Below, piece after piece: positions 7,920 to 15,169 of a stretch of DNA of 45,584 nt (its first letter is position 1; each line of letters opens with the position of its first letter). The stretch comes from Sphingosinicella sp. (GTDB lineage: Bacteria; Pseudomonadota; Alphaproteobacteria; Sphingomonadales; Sphingomonadaceae): NCBI GenBank assembly GCA_016793845.1, contig JAEULI010000186.1, forward strand, positions 1-45,584. Reading direction: 5' to 3'. The notes under the pieces are model-generated. The model made no database searches, was not told the DNA's origin, and saw nothing but the letters and a program-made list of their open reading frames with translations. The translations under genes were made by a program, and so were the position numbers.

Positions 7920-8912
7920 TTACTTGGACAGGAGGGAACTCCGTTCGTCATCCGCCGCGCGCGCCGCGGTTTGCCGGTAGTCGCGCGGGGAGAGGCCGAA
8001 GGCGTCGCGGAACGCATGGCTGAAGTGCGAGGCGTCGGCGAAGCCGTGCCGCATCGCGATCTGCGTGATGCTGTAGCCCGCCAAGGTGCGGCTCGCGAGG
8101 TCGCTGCGCGCGGCCATCAGCCGCCGCTCGCGAATCCATGTGCCGACCGTCACGCCGAATTCTTCGAACAGGCGGTGGAGATAGCGCGGGCTGAAGCGGA
8201 ATGCCGCCGCGATCGTCGCGGCTGAAAGCGCCGGGTCGCCGAGATGCGCAAGGATATGTTCCTGCACGCGGCCGAGCAGCGCGCGGCGGAAGGCGCTGCC
8301 CGCAATGCGGTCCGGCTCGGGGCGGAAGGCGGCGGCGAGCAGCTCGACCGTGGCGCGCAGCACGGCGGTGCGGTCCTGCGGGTCCACGGTCTCGACCGTT
8401 TTGTGGATCTGGCGCAGGTGCGAGAGCAGGATGGAGCCGAGCCCGGCGCTGCCGTCCACGGAAAGCCCGCACATGTCCTCGATGCCCGGCACGATCGTCG
8501 TCGCCATGCGGTGTGGGATCAGGATCGAAAGCTGGTGCAGCTCGCGCGTGTTTTCAAACATCGCGGGGCGCGTGCTGTCCCACACCGAAATGATGTCGCG
8601 GCGCACCACCGATTCGTTTCGGCCCTGCTGCAGCAGGCATTCGCCTTCCTCGAAATAGAGAAGGCAGAAATAATCGTCCTCGCCGCGTTTCACATCGTCG
8701 ACGGTGCGAAAGCCAGCGATGGGGTCGCAGACGACCTGCGTGAACACGAAGTCGTTGATCGCGCGGCGGCGGACCTTGGCGCCGTAGCGCTCCTTGTCCG
8801 CGCCCGCGAGGCTCCAGTGGAAATGCGTGCGGTCCAGCACCTCCTGAAAGCCGGGCAGCTGCCGTGGCGGCGGCAGCGACGCAGAACTCCACCGCTCTTC
8901 GCTCAGAAGCAT
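7920..8912 (-). CDS. AraC family transcriptional regulator
   Basis: Protein of 330 aa. The N-terminal half (about 1-200) resembles the cupin-like ligand-binding domain of FeaR-type AraC proteins (RDIISVWDSTRPAMFEN). The C-terminal ~100 residues carry two AraC HTH motifs: LSAATIAAAFRFSPRYLHRLFEEFG and ITQIAMRHGFADASHFSHAFRDAFGLSPRDYR, the second matching the family signature. ATG 8912 is preceded by GGGGAGGG at a good distance. The reading frame extends to TTG 8930, but that falls on the ribosome site itself. It is divergent from the TonB receptor gene at 9194 and upstream of the SDR/E1 operon on the same strand, so it may activate both sides in response to the imported substrate (inference). 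Confidence 0.9.
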   Translation of the reverse strand: MLLSEERWSSASLPPPRQLPGFQEVLDRTHFHWSLAGADKERYGAKVRRRAINDFVFTQVVCDPIAGFRTVDDVKRGEDDYFCLLYFEEGECLLQQGRNESVVRRDIISVWDSTRPAMFENTRELHQLSILIPHRMATTIVPGIEDMCGLSVDGSAGLGSILLSHLRQIHKTVETVDPQDRTAVLRATVELLAAAFRPEPDRIAGSAFRRALLGRVQEHILAHLGDPALSAATIAAAFRFSPRYLHRLFEEFGVTVGTWIRERRLMAARSDLASRTLAGYSITQIAMRHGFADASHFSHAFRDAFGLSPRDYRQTAARAADDERSSLLSK

Positions 8913-9024
8913 ATGTCCAACCCTCCCCAACCCGGCAGGCTATGCCTGTCCGGGGCCGGATGCAATCGGCATGGCATGTGGGTTCGCGCTCACCCAAGAG
9001 TTGCGTCGTCCCTGTGCAAGTCGC

Positions 9025-9057
9025 TTGCCGCTTTTTCAGGAATTTGCGGTTTTCAGG
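9025..9057. promoter_or_regulatory. Direct repeats, candidate AraC-regulator binding sites
   Basis: Two similar stretches, TTGCCGCTTTTTCAGG (9025-9040) and TTGCGGTTTTCAGG (9044-9057), put the shared TTTTCAGG 17 bp apart. They lie in the 281-bp divergent region between the AraC gene and the TonB receptor. AraC proteins commonly bind direct repeats, so this is a candidate operator. I see no convincing -35/-10 pair in the region. Confidence 0.35.
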
Positions 9058-9140
9058 CGCGCGGCGCGGTTCGCAGCCAGCCAAATTTTGCGGCGCTCAG
9101 GTGCATGATCGAAGCGCCGTGCGCCGCCTAAAAGGAGGGT

Positions 9141-9176
9141 ATGAACATGGCGCTCCCATGCAGGGCGCCCGCATAA
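9141..9176 (+). CDS. Possible leader peptide upstream of TonB receptor
   Basis: A tiny open frame MNMALPCRAPA with TAA at 9174-9176. A strong Shine-Dalgarno site (AAAGGAGGG, 9131-9139) stands 8 nt before the second ATG (9147), which gives a 9-residue peptide, and 2 nt before the first (9141). The stop is 17 nt upstream of the TonB receptor start, which has its own GAGGGGGAG site. The frame also covers a GC-rich hairpin (GGCGCTC with GGGCGCC, about 9149-9169). It may be a translational-coupling or attenuation leader. No homology can be judged at this length, so it could also be chance. Confidence 0.35.
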   Translation: MNMALPCRAPA

Positions 9177-9193
9177 CCTTGAGGGGGAGTTTT

Positions 9194-11398
9194 ATGAAAA
9201 GCCGTTTCCGTTCGTCGCTGTATGCCGCCGCTGCCGTCTCCGCGCTCGCGGCGAGCGCTCCGGCGCTGGGGCAGGAGGCTGCGACTGGCATCGAAGAGAT
9301 TGTCGTCACCGCGCAGAAGCGCGCGCAGAACCTTCAGGACGTGCCGGTTTCGGTCACGGCGTTCAGCGATACGGCGATCCGCGAGGCGGGCTTCACAAAC
9401 AGCCTTTCGATCGGCGACCAGGTGCCCAACCTCGAAATCAAGACGTTCGGCGGCGTGCCCAACATCTTCATTCGCGGTGTCGGCAACAACGATTTCAACG
9501 CCTCCTCGATCGGCCCGATCAGCATCTATCGCGACGACGTGGTAGTGGCCTCCACGGGTAGCCAGATTTTCTCGCTGTTCGATCTTGAACGCATCGAGGT
9601 GGTGCGCGGCCCGCAGGGCACGCTGTTCGGCAAGAACACCACGGGCGGCGCCATCCAGTTCTTCTCGAAGCTGCCGGGCGACGAATTCGAAGGCAATGCC
9701 CGCTTCGGCTACGGCCGCTTCGATCTGTTCGAGGCCGAAGCCGCGGCAAGCCTCCCGCTCGGCGAAGGTCTCTCGCTCCGTGTCGCGGGCATCGTCCGCC
9801 GCCGCGACGGCGAGAAGACGAACCTGTTCACGGGCGAGGACGCAATCAACGTCGACGAAGCCGCCGCGCGTGCCATCCTGCGCTGGCACCCGAGCGCCGA
9901 CACCGACGTGCGCCTCTCCATCGGCGGTGGTCGCGACCGCAGCGATTACCTCGAAAACAAGCCCGTCGGCACGATCGATGGCGCGGATCTCTTCGGCTAC
10001 ACCGATCCCTATCCGGACAAGGCCAACCTGTTGAATTTCAACGGACCTTCGCGCAACCACAGCGACAACCTGTTCATCAATCTCAACATCACGCAGAGTA
10101 TCGGTGATCTCACTTTCAAATCGATCACCGGCTACGACAAAAGCGACGTCGATAACCGCGTAGACGTCGACGGCGGCCCCTTCCGCATCGACGAGATCAC
10201 CTTCCTGACCGATGCCGAGCAGATCACCCAGGAATTCCAGCTCGCCTACGACAGCGGCCCCCTCAACGCGATCGGCGGACTCTTTTACTTCCAGGAAAAT
10301 CTGGATGCGGACAGCAACGCCGACCTGCTCGGCGAACTCAGCTTCGCCGACGGCGCGCTGCCGCTGATCACGCGCGCGACGCGCAAGAACAAGGCCTACG
10401 CGATCTTCGGCCAGGCGACTTACGCCGTTGCGCCCGCATTCCGCGTAACGCTCGGCGGGCGCTACACGATCGACAAGGTGCGCGCGACACACCGCGCCGA
10501 TCTCGTACCCGGTTTCTTCGATGCCGATATCCCGGACGGTGCAGCGGTACCGCTCGTGCCGTTCGCGCGGATGAAGGATACGTTCAAATCCTTCTCGTGG
10601 CGCGTTTCTGCCGATTACAACGTCACTGACGACGTGCTGGCTTACGCAAGCATCGACAAGGGGTTCAAGGCGGGTGGGTTCAATATCGGCATCATCACCA
10701 GCGTCGCGGAGCGTACGCAGGTGGATCCGGAATATCTGACGTCCTACGAAATCGGCATCAAGAGCACGCTGTTCGACCGCCGCCTGCGGCTCAACGTTTC
10801 GGCATTCTACTATGATTACACCGACCTGCAGGTTCTTTCGGTGAACCGGCAGGCGGGGAGCACGGTGCCGACGCTCGGCCTCGACAACGCGGCGGACGCC
10901 GAGATCAAGGGCATCGAGCTTGAAGCGACGGCGTTGCCGACCGACTGGCTCGATCTCGGCCTCAACCTCGGCATCCTTGACGCCAAGTACAAGAACTATC
11001 TGTCGGGTGCGATCGACCCCGAGACGGGCGAGCCCCGCGACTTTTCGGGCAATCGCCTGCCCGGCGCGCCGAAGTTCACGCTTTCGACCTTCGCGCAGGT
11101 GACGATCCCGGTGGGCGACTTCGAGACGCGCTGGCGTGCCGAATACAACTACACGGGCAAGAAATATTACAACAACGCGCAGAGCGATCTCATCAGCTCG
11201 GGTGAAGGCTACGGCCTCCTCAACCTCCGCGCCACACTCGCCGATCCGGCGAAGGGGTGGGAGCTTGCCGCATGGGCGAAGAACGTGACCGGCAAGGCCT
11301 ATATCGTCGACGCCACCGACACGAGCGGCTTCGGCTTCGTGCCCCGCTACTACGGCGAGCGCGCCACCTACGGTGTTGAACTGTCGCTGCGCTTCTGA
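9194..11398 (+). CDS. TonB-dependent receptor
   Basis: Protein of 734 aa from ATG 9194, chosen because a GAGGGGGAG site precedes it and a clean signal peptide follows (SSLYAAAAVSALAASAPALGQ). The mature N terminus carries the Ton box/plug start IEEIVVTAQKRAQNLQDVPV, later RIEVVRGPQGTLFGKNTTGGAI closing the plug, and a barrel ending ELSLRF with C-terminal Phe. The reading frame runs further upstream to 8864, but that part antisense-overlaps the AraC gene and is not coding. It starts an operon with a cupin dioxygenase-like gene (gap 26 bp) and a propionyl-CoA synthetase (gap 4 bp). The ligand is probably the compound degraded by these enzymes and the divergent E1/SDR operon. Confidence 0.95.
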   Translation: MKSRFRSSLYAAAAVSALAASAPALGQEAATGIEEIVVTAQKRAQNLQDVPVSVTAFSDTAIREAGFTNSLSIGDQVPNLEIKTFGGVPNIFIRGVGNNDFNASSIGPISIYRDDVVVASTGSQIFSLFDLERIEVVRGPQGTLFGKNTTGGAIQFFSKLPGDEFEGNARFGYGRFDLFEAEAAASLPLGEGLSLRVAGIVRRRDGEKTNLFTGEDAINVDEAAARAILRWHPSADTDVRLSIGGGRDRSDYLENKPVGTIDGADLFGYTDPYPDKANLLNFNGPSRNHSDNLFINLNITQSIGDLTFKSITGYDKSDVDNRVDVDGGPFRIDEITFLTDAEQITQEFQLAYDSGPLNAIGGLFYFQENLDADSNADLLGELSFADGALPLITRATRKNKAYAIFGQATYAVAPAFRVTLGGRYTIDKVRATHRADLVPGFFDADIPDGAAVPLVPFARMKDTFKSFSWRVSADYNVTDDVLAYASIDKGFKAGGFNIGIITSVAERTQVDPEYLTSYEIGIKSTLFDRRLRLNVSAFYYDYTDLQVLSVNRQAGSTVPTLGLDNAADAEIKGIELEATALPTDWLDLGLNLGILDAKYKNYLSGAIDPETGEPRDFSGNRLPGAPKFTLSTFAQVTIPVGDFETRWRAEYNYTGKKYYNNAQSDLISSGEGYGLLNLRATLADPAKGWELAAWAKNVTGKAYIVDATDTSGFGFVPRYYGERATYGVELSLRF

Positions 11399-11424
11399 CC
11401 ACCGGGAAAGGGTAATTCACCACC

Positions 11425-11820
11425 ATGATCGACGAACGCCTGACGACCCCCGCCGAGATGAGGTGGGCGCCCATGAAGGAGGGAATCGAGGTCTGCCTGC
11501 TCTATTCGAGCATGGAAACCGGCCGCTGGACCGTGCTGTTCCGTGCCCAGCCGGGCAGTTTCTTCGGGCCGCACCGGCACCTCGGCGCGGGCGAATATTA
11601 CGTGATCAAGGGGCGCATGTGCTACCGGATGGGCGAAGCCGCGGCCGGCACCTACGGCTACGAACCGCTCGACGTGGTGCACGATTACACCAACTTCCCG
11701 GAGTATACGGAACTGCTCTTCACCAACTTTGGTCCAATTGCTTTTCTGGACGATAAGGGTGATGTGGCCTCGATTCTCGATCACAAACTGCTCGAGGACA
11801 TGACCGCAACAGCCGTTTGA
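11425..11820 (+). CDS. Cupin, 2,4'-dihydroxyacetophenone dioxygenase-like
   Basis: A single-domain cupin of 131 aa. Metal-binding residues stand in family order: H50 and H52 (GPHRHLG), E57 (GEYYVIKG) and H86 (VVHDYTN). The layout GxWTVLFRAQPGSFFGPHRH, then YVIKGRMCYRMGE, then AGTYGYEPLDVVH matches cupins annotated as 2,4'-dihydroxyacetophenone dioxygenase or acetylacetone-cleaving (Dke1-like). Those use non-haem iron to cleave a C-C bond next to a carbonyl. Two genes flank it tightly, a TonB receptor upstream and an acyl-CoA synthetase 4 bp downstream. A plausible role is oxygenolytic cleavage of a ketone or diketone, releasing a short acid for the synthetase (inference). It could instead be an isomerase or a non-catalytic cupin. 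Confidence 0.7.
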   Translation: MIDERLTTPAEMRWAPMKEGIEVCLLYSSMETGRWTVLFRAQPGSFFGPHRHLGAGEYYVIKGRMCYRMGEAAAGTYGYEPLDVVHDYTNFPEYTELLFTNFGPIAFLDDKGDVASILDHKLLEDMTATAV

Positions 11821-11824
11821 GACC

Positions 11825-13690
11825 ATGAGCCGAACCTACAGCGACGCCTACGCCCACAGTGTCACCGATCCCGAAGCCTTCTGGCTGAAGGCCGCAGAAG
11901 CGCTGGATTGGGACACGCCGCCACCGCAGGGCTGGACAGAAGGGCAGGGCTGGTTCGCGGGTGGGCGGCTCAACACGTGCCACAACGCGGTCGATCGCCA
12001 CGTGGCGGCGGGGCGCGGCGGCGATGTCGCGGTCATCTACGAAAGCCCCGTGACGGGCACGCGCCGCAGCATAAGCTATGCCGAGCTTCAGGATTCGGTT
12101 GCGCGCACGGCGGGAATGCTCGCCGCGCACGGCGTTGCGAAGGGCGACCGTGTCGTCATCTACATGCCGATGATCCCCGAAACGCTGTTCGCCATGCTGG
12201 CATGCGCACGGATCGGCGCGGTGCATTCGGTGGTGTTCGGTGGCTTCGCGGCGCCCGAGCTTGCCAAGCGCATCGACGACGCGAAGCCGAAGCTGTTGCT
12301 CACCGCCTCGTGCGGCATCGAGGGGCAGAAGGTCGTTCCCTACAAGCCGCTCGTCGACCATGCGCTCGAACTTGCCGAGCACGGCGTGGAGCATGTGATG
12401 CTGTTGCAGCGCCCGCAGGTCGCTGCGTCGATGCAGGCGGGGCGCGACCTCGACTGGTCGGCCGAATATGCGAAGGCGGGGCCGGTTGCGTGCGTGTCTG
12501 TCGACGGCGCTGACCCGCTCTATATCCTCTACACCTCGGGCACGACCGGCATTCCCAAGGGCGTCGTGCGCCAGAACGGCGGCCACGCCGCCGCGCTCGC
12601 ATGGAGCATGGCGAACATCTACGGGATGAAGCCGGGCGAGGTGTTCTGGGCGGCATCCGATGTGGGCTGGGTCGTCGGGCACAGCTACATCGTCTACGGG
12701 CCGCTGATCGCTGGCTGCACGACGGTGCTGTTCGAAGGCAAACCCGTGGGTACGCCCGATGCGGGCACGTTCTGGCGGACGATCGACGCGCACGGCGTCG
12801 ACGTGTTCTTCACCGCGCCGACGGCGATCCGCGCAATCCGCAAGGAAGACCCCGAAGGCCGCTTCATCCGCGAAACCGGCACCGGTCGCCTGCGCGCGCT
12901 GTTCCTTGCCGGAGAGCGTGCCGATCCCGATACCGTCCACTGGGCGGAGACGCAGCTTGCTATGCCGGTGATCGACCACTGGTGGCAGACCGAACTCGGC
13001 TGGCCCGCAGCCGCGACCTGCCTCGGGCTTGGCGACACGCGGCGGCAGGCGGGGAGCGCGGGGTTCCCCGTGCCGGGTTTCACCTTCGCGGTGCTCGACG
13101 ACCACGGCGATCCCGTGGCGCCCGGCGGTACCGGCCATGTCGTCATCGCCGCGCCGCTGCCGCCCGGCTGCTATTCGACGCTCTGGAACAACGAGACCGG
13201 CTTCCGGCGCGCCTTCGAGACCTTCGCGGGCTACTACGAAACGGGCGACGCGGGACACATCGACGAAGCCGGTTTCGTCAACATCATGGGCCGCACCGAC
13301 GACCTGATCAACGTTGCCGGGCATCGGCTTTCCACCGGGCAGATCGAACAGATCATCGCCACGCATCCCGCCGTCGCCGAATGCGCCGTGATCGGTGCCG
13401 ACGATGCCGTGAAGGGCATGGTGCCGGTCGCGTTCGCGGTTTTGAAAGCCGGGCGGCAAGACGACGGCAATCTCGCGCACGAGATCATCACGCTGGTGCG
13501 CGAGGATCTGGGCCCGGTTGCGGCATTGAAGAATGTCCACATCGTCGCCGCGCTCCCCAAGACGCGGTCCGGCAAGATCCTGCGCGCCGTGATCCGCCGC
13601 CTCGCGAACGGCGAGGACGTTCCCGTGCCGCCGACCATCGAGAACCCGGACACGATCGACATCATCAAGCGCGAACTTCGCGGCGCCTAG
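11825..13690 (+). CDS. prpE: Propionyl-CoA synthetase-like AMP-forming ligase
   Basis: Protein of 621 aa of the acetyl/propionyl-CoA synthetase group, close to the length of PrpE. It has an N-terminal extension (YSDAYAHSVTDPEAFW), the P-loop YTSGTTGIPKG (about 235-245), HSYIVYGPLIAGCTTVLFEGKP, the aromatic acyl-pocket region IDHWWQTELGWP, the hinge YYETGDAGHIDEAGFVNIMGRTDDLINVAGHRLS, and the catalytic/acetylation lysine in TRSGKILR near residue 586. These are the marks of PrpE rather than Acs. It activates a short carboxylic acid to its CoA ester in the cytoplasm. Only 4 bp separate it from the cupin stop, so the acid may be the product of that enzyme. Confidence 0.85.
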   Translation: MSRTYSDAYAHSVTDPEAFWLKAAEALDWDTPPPQGWTEGQGWFAGGRLNTCHNAVDRHVAAGRGGDVAVIYESPVTGTRRSISYAELQDSVARTAGMLAAHGVAKGDRVVIYMPMIPETLFAMLACARIGAVHSVVFGGFAAPELAKRIDDAKPKLLLTASCGIEGQKVVPYKPLVDHALELAEHGVEHVMLLQRPQVAASMQAGRDLDWSAEYAKAGPVACVSVDGADPLYILYTSGTTGIPKGVVRQNGGHAAALAWSMANIYGMKPGEVFWAASDVGWVVGHSYIVYGPLIAGCTTVLFEGKPVGTPDAGTFWRTIDAHGVDVFFTAPTAIRAIRKEDPEGRFIRETGTGRLRALFLAGERADPDTVHWAETQLAMPVIDHWWQTELGWPAAATCLGLGDTRRQAGSAGFPVPGFTFAVLDDHGDPVAPGGTGHVVIAAPLPPGCYSTLWNNETGFRRAFETFAGYYETGDAGHIDEAGFVNIMGRTDDLINVAGHRLSTGQIEQIIATHPAVAECAVIGADDAVKGMVPVAFAVLKAGRQDDGNLAHEIITLVREDLGPVAALKNVHIVAALPKTRSGKILRAVIRRLANGEDVPVPPTIENPDTIDIIKRELRGA

Positions 13691-13696
13691 ACGTGT

Positions 13697-14995
13697 TCAG
13701 AGGCTGGAAGTCTCGGCAAAGAGATGCGCCAGCACACCGCGCAGGCCGGAAACGCCAAGACGGCGATAGGTCATGCACAGGTGATTGCGGACGGTCGTAT
13801 CGCTGATCTTCAGATCGTCGGCGATCGCCCTGACGGTCTTGCCCAGCAATCGCGCATGAAGGATCTGTTTCTGGCGTCGTCCTAGCGGCAGCAGGGAAAC
13901 GCGATCGAGCAGCGCCGGTGTGATACCCAGCTGCCAGCGCGTCCGCTGGCCGGTCTTGCGCCGTACGGCGGAGAGATGATGGGCGACGGTGGACGATGCG
14001 ATGCCGAGGTCGTGGGCGATGTCATCATTGCGCGCGCCGCGCGCGGCTTGCCGGGCGACGAGGGTCTCGCGCGGGGTGAGGCGCGAAAAGGCGATCGCAT
14101 CGCGGTTGGAGTCCTGCGCGGCATTTGAAGGCGCGCTGATGACCAGAAGCGTTCGTTGCCCCTGACGATATCGGCTGAGAACGACGTCCAGCGCATGACC
14201 GTCGCTGCCCAGCCTGTGTTGCTGTCGGTCATCGCCGCTACCTGCGAGACTCTGGCGGCAGAGCGCTGCAAGATCGGGCGCGAACAGGGGTGGCTGGCGG
14301 GAACTGCGCCGGATATCGGCGAGGAGCTGTTGCAGCAGCGGCGATTGCTGCGGCCACCGGGCAACCGGATCGAACTGATCATTGAGGATCAGCAGATCGC
14401 GTTCGCGATACTCCCTGCGCAACTGTTCGAGAAGCCAGGCGCCCTGCGCCTCCCGCTCGCGGTAGCAGATGCGTTCGATCCCGCCCTTCAGGAACGGCAG
14501 CAGCGCGAGCGCGACTTGCTCGTCGCGCGTGCTGAAATGACCGTCGCGATGCGAGCGGTGCATGACGATGGTGGCGAACAGGTCATCGTCTGTGGGGATG
14601 GAGAGCGCGAGTGCGTGTCGAATATCCCGCGGCTTGTAGAGCGCGGTGTAATAAGCGTCTCGCGGTTCGCGGGCGTTTGGCCAGATCATATCGGAATTGA
14701 GAATGCCGGTGCGGCGGCGGCTCTGGCTGCGCATCAGTGCCGTGCGCCCGGGATCCTGCTGGTACATCCGCTCCATCAGAAGCGGAAATTCCTGATCGAG
14801 GCCGACGCTGTGCAGATTCTGCCAAGCCCATTGGCGGGAGTGGGTGACCGCGATGAACATCGATTTGCAGGCGAGCAGGCTGCTGAGCCGCGGCATCATC
14901 GCCTCGATAAGCTCGTCGGTGCCGCGACACTTGAGAACGTCGGCGCCGATGCTCAGGATCTGCCGGTATTCGGCCGTTTGCAATGCTGTCACCAC
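13697..14995 (-). CDS. LuxR-family regulator with two tandem HTH domains
   Basis: Protein of 432 aa. Residues 1 to about 175 look like a GAF/autoinducer-type sensor region. Residues 180-300 form a linker domain I do not recognise. The C terminus holds two successive LuxR-type HTH modules: FSRLTPRETLVARQAARG with STVAHHLSAVRRKTG (about 303-350), and VSLLPLGRRQKQILHARLLGK with ISDTTVRNHLCMTYRRLGV (about 366-415). Normal family members have one. GTG 14995 is preceded by GGGGAGG. The gene is divergent from the TonB receptor/triple-barrel operon, and a perfect GATCAATT palindrome lies between them. Its stop is 6 bp from the convergent prpE stop. It is likely the local regulator of the receptor operon (inference). 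Confidence 0.85.
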   Translation of the reverse strand: MVTALQTAEYRQILSIGADVLKCRGTDELIEAMMPRLSSLLACKSMFIAVTHSRQWAWQNLHSVGLDQEFPLLMERMYQQDPGRTALMRSQSRRRTGILNSDMIWPNAREPRDAYYTALYKPRDIRHALALSIPTDDDLFATIVMHRSHRDGHFSTRDEQVALALLPFLKGGIERICYREREAQGAWLLEQLRREYRERDLLILNDQFDPVARWPQQSPLLQQLLADIRRSSRQPPLFAPDLAALCRQSLAGSGDDRQQHRLGSDGHALDVVLSRYRQGQRTLLVISAPSNAAQDSNRDAIAFSRLTPRETLVARQAARGARNDDIAHDLGIASSTVAHHLSAVRRKTGQRTRWQLGITPALLDRVSLLPLGRRQKQILHARLLGKTVRAIADDLKISDTTVRNHLCMTYRRLGVSGLRGVLAHLFAETSSL

Positions 14996-15062
14996 GCCAT
15001 CCTCCCCAGGGCCGCCGCGCGCACGGCGGCAGAATAGCAGCGATTCCCGGGCGTCTCAAACT

Positions 15063-15088
15063 GATCAATTCTTGCCATGAAATTGATC
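15063..15088. promoter_or_regulatory. Perfect inverted repeat, candidate LuxR-type operator
   Basis: GATCAATT (15063-15070) and AATTGATC (15081-15088) are perfect 8-bp arms 10 bp apart. The site lies in the middle of the 174-bp divergent region, 67 bp from the regulator start and about 80 bp from the receptor start. Size and symmetry suit a dimeric HTH regulator such as the neighbouring tandem-HTH protein. Confidence 0.5.
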
Positions 15089-15169
15089 CTGTCTGGCTGC
15101 TTGTGGCGGGGTCCGGCGCGGTCCTACTCAATCCCCAACAACAAGATCCAAGATCGGGGGAGAGATACC

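Noticed and set aside
11720-13540. Minus-strand open frame of 606 codons opposite prpE
   Set aside because: The opposite strand encodes an intact PrpE with all motifs. The antisense product is His/Arg/Ala-rich, has no domain, and would start inside prpE.
13691-13696. Terminator between convergent prpE and the LuxR-type gene
   Set aside because: The stops are 6 bp apart and I found no hairpin in the flanks.
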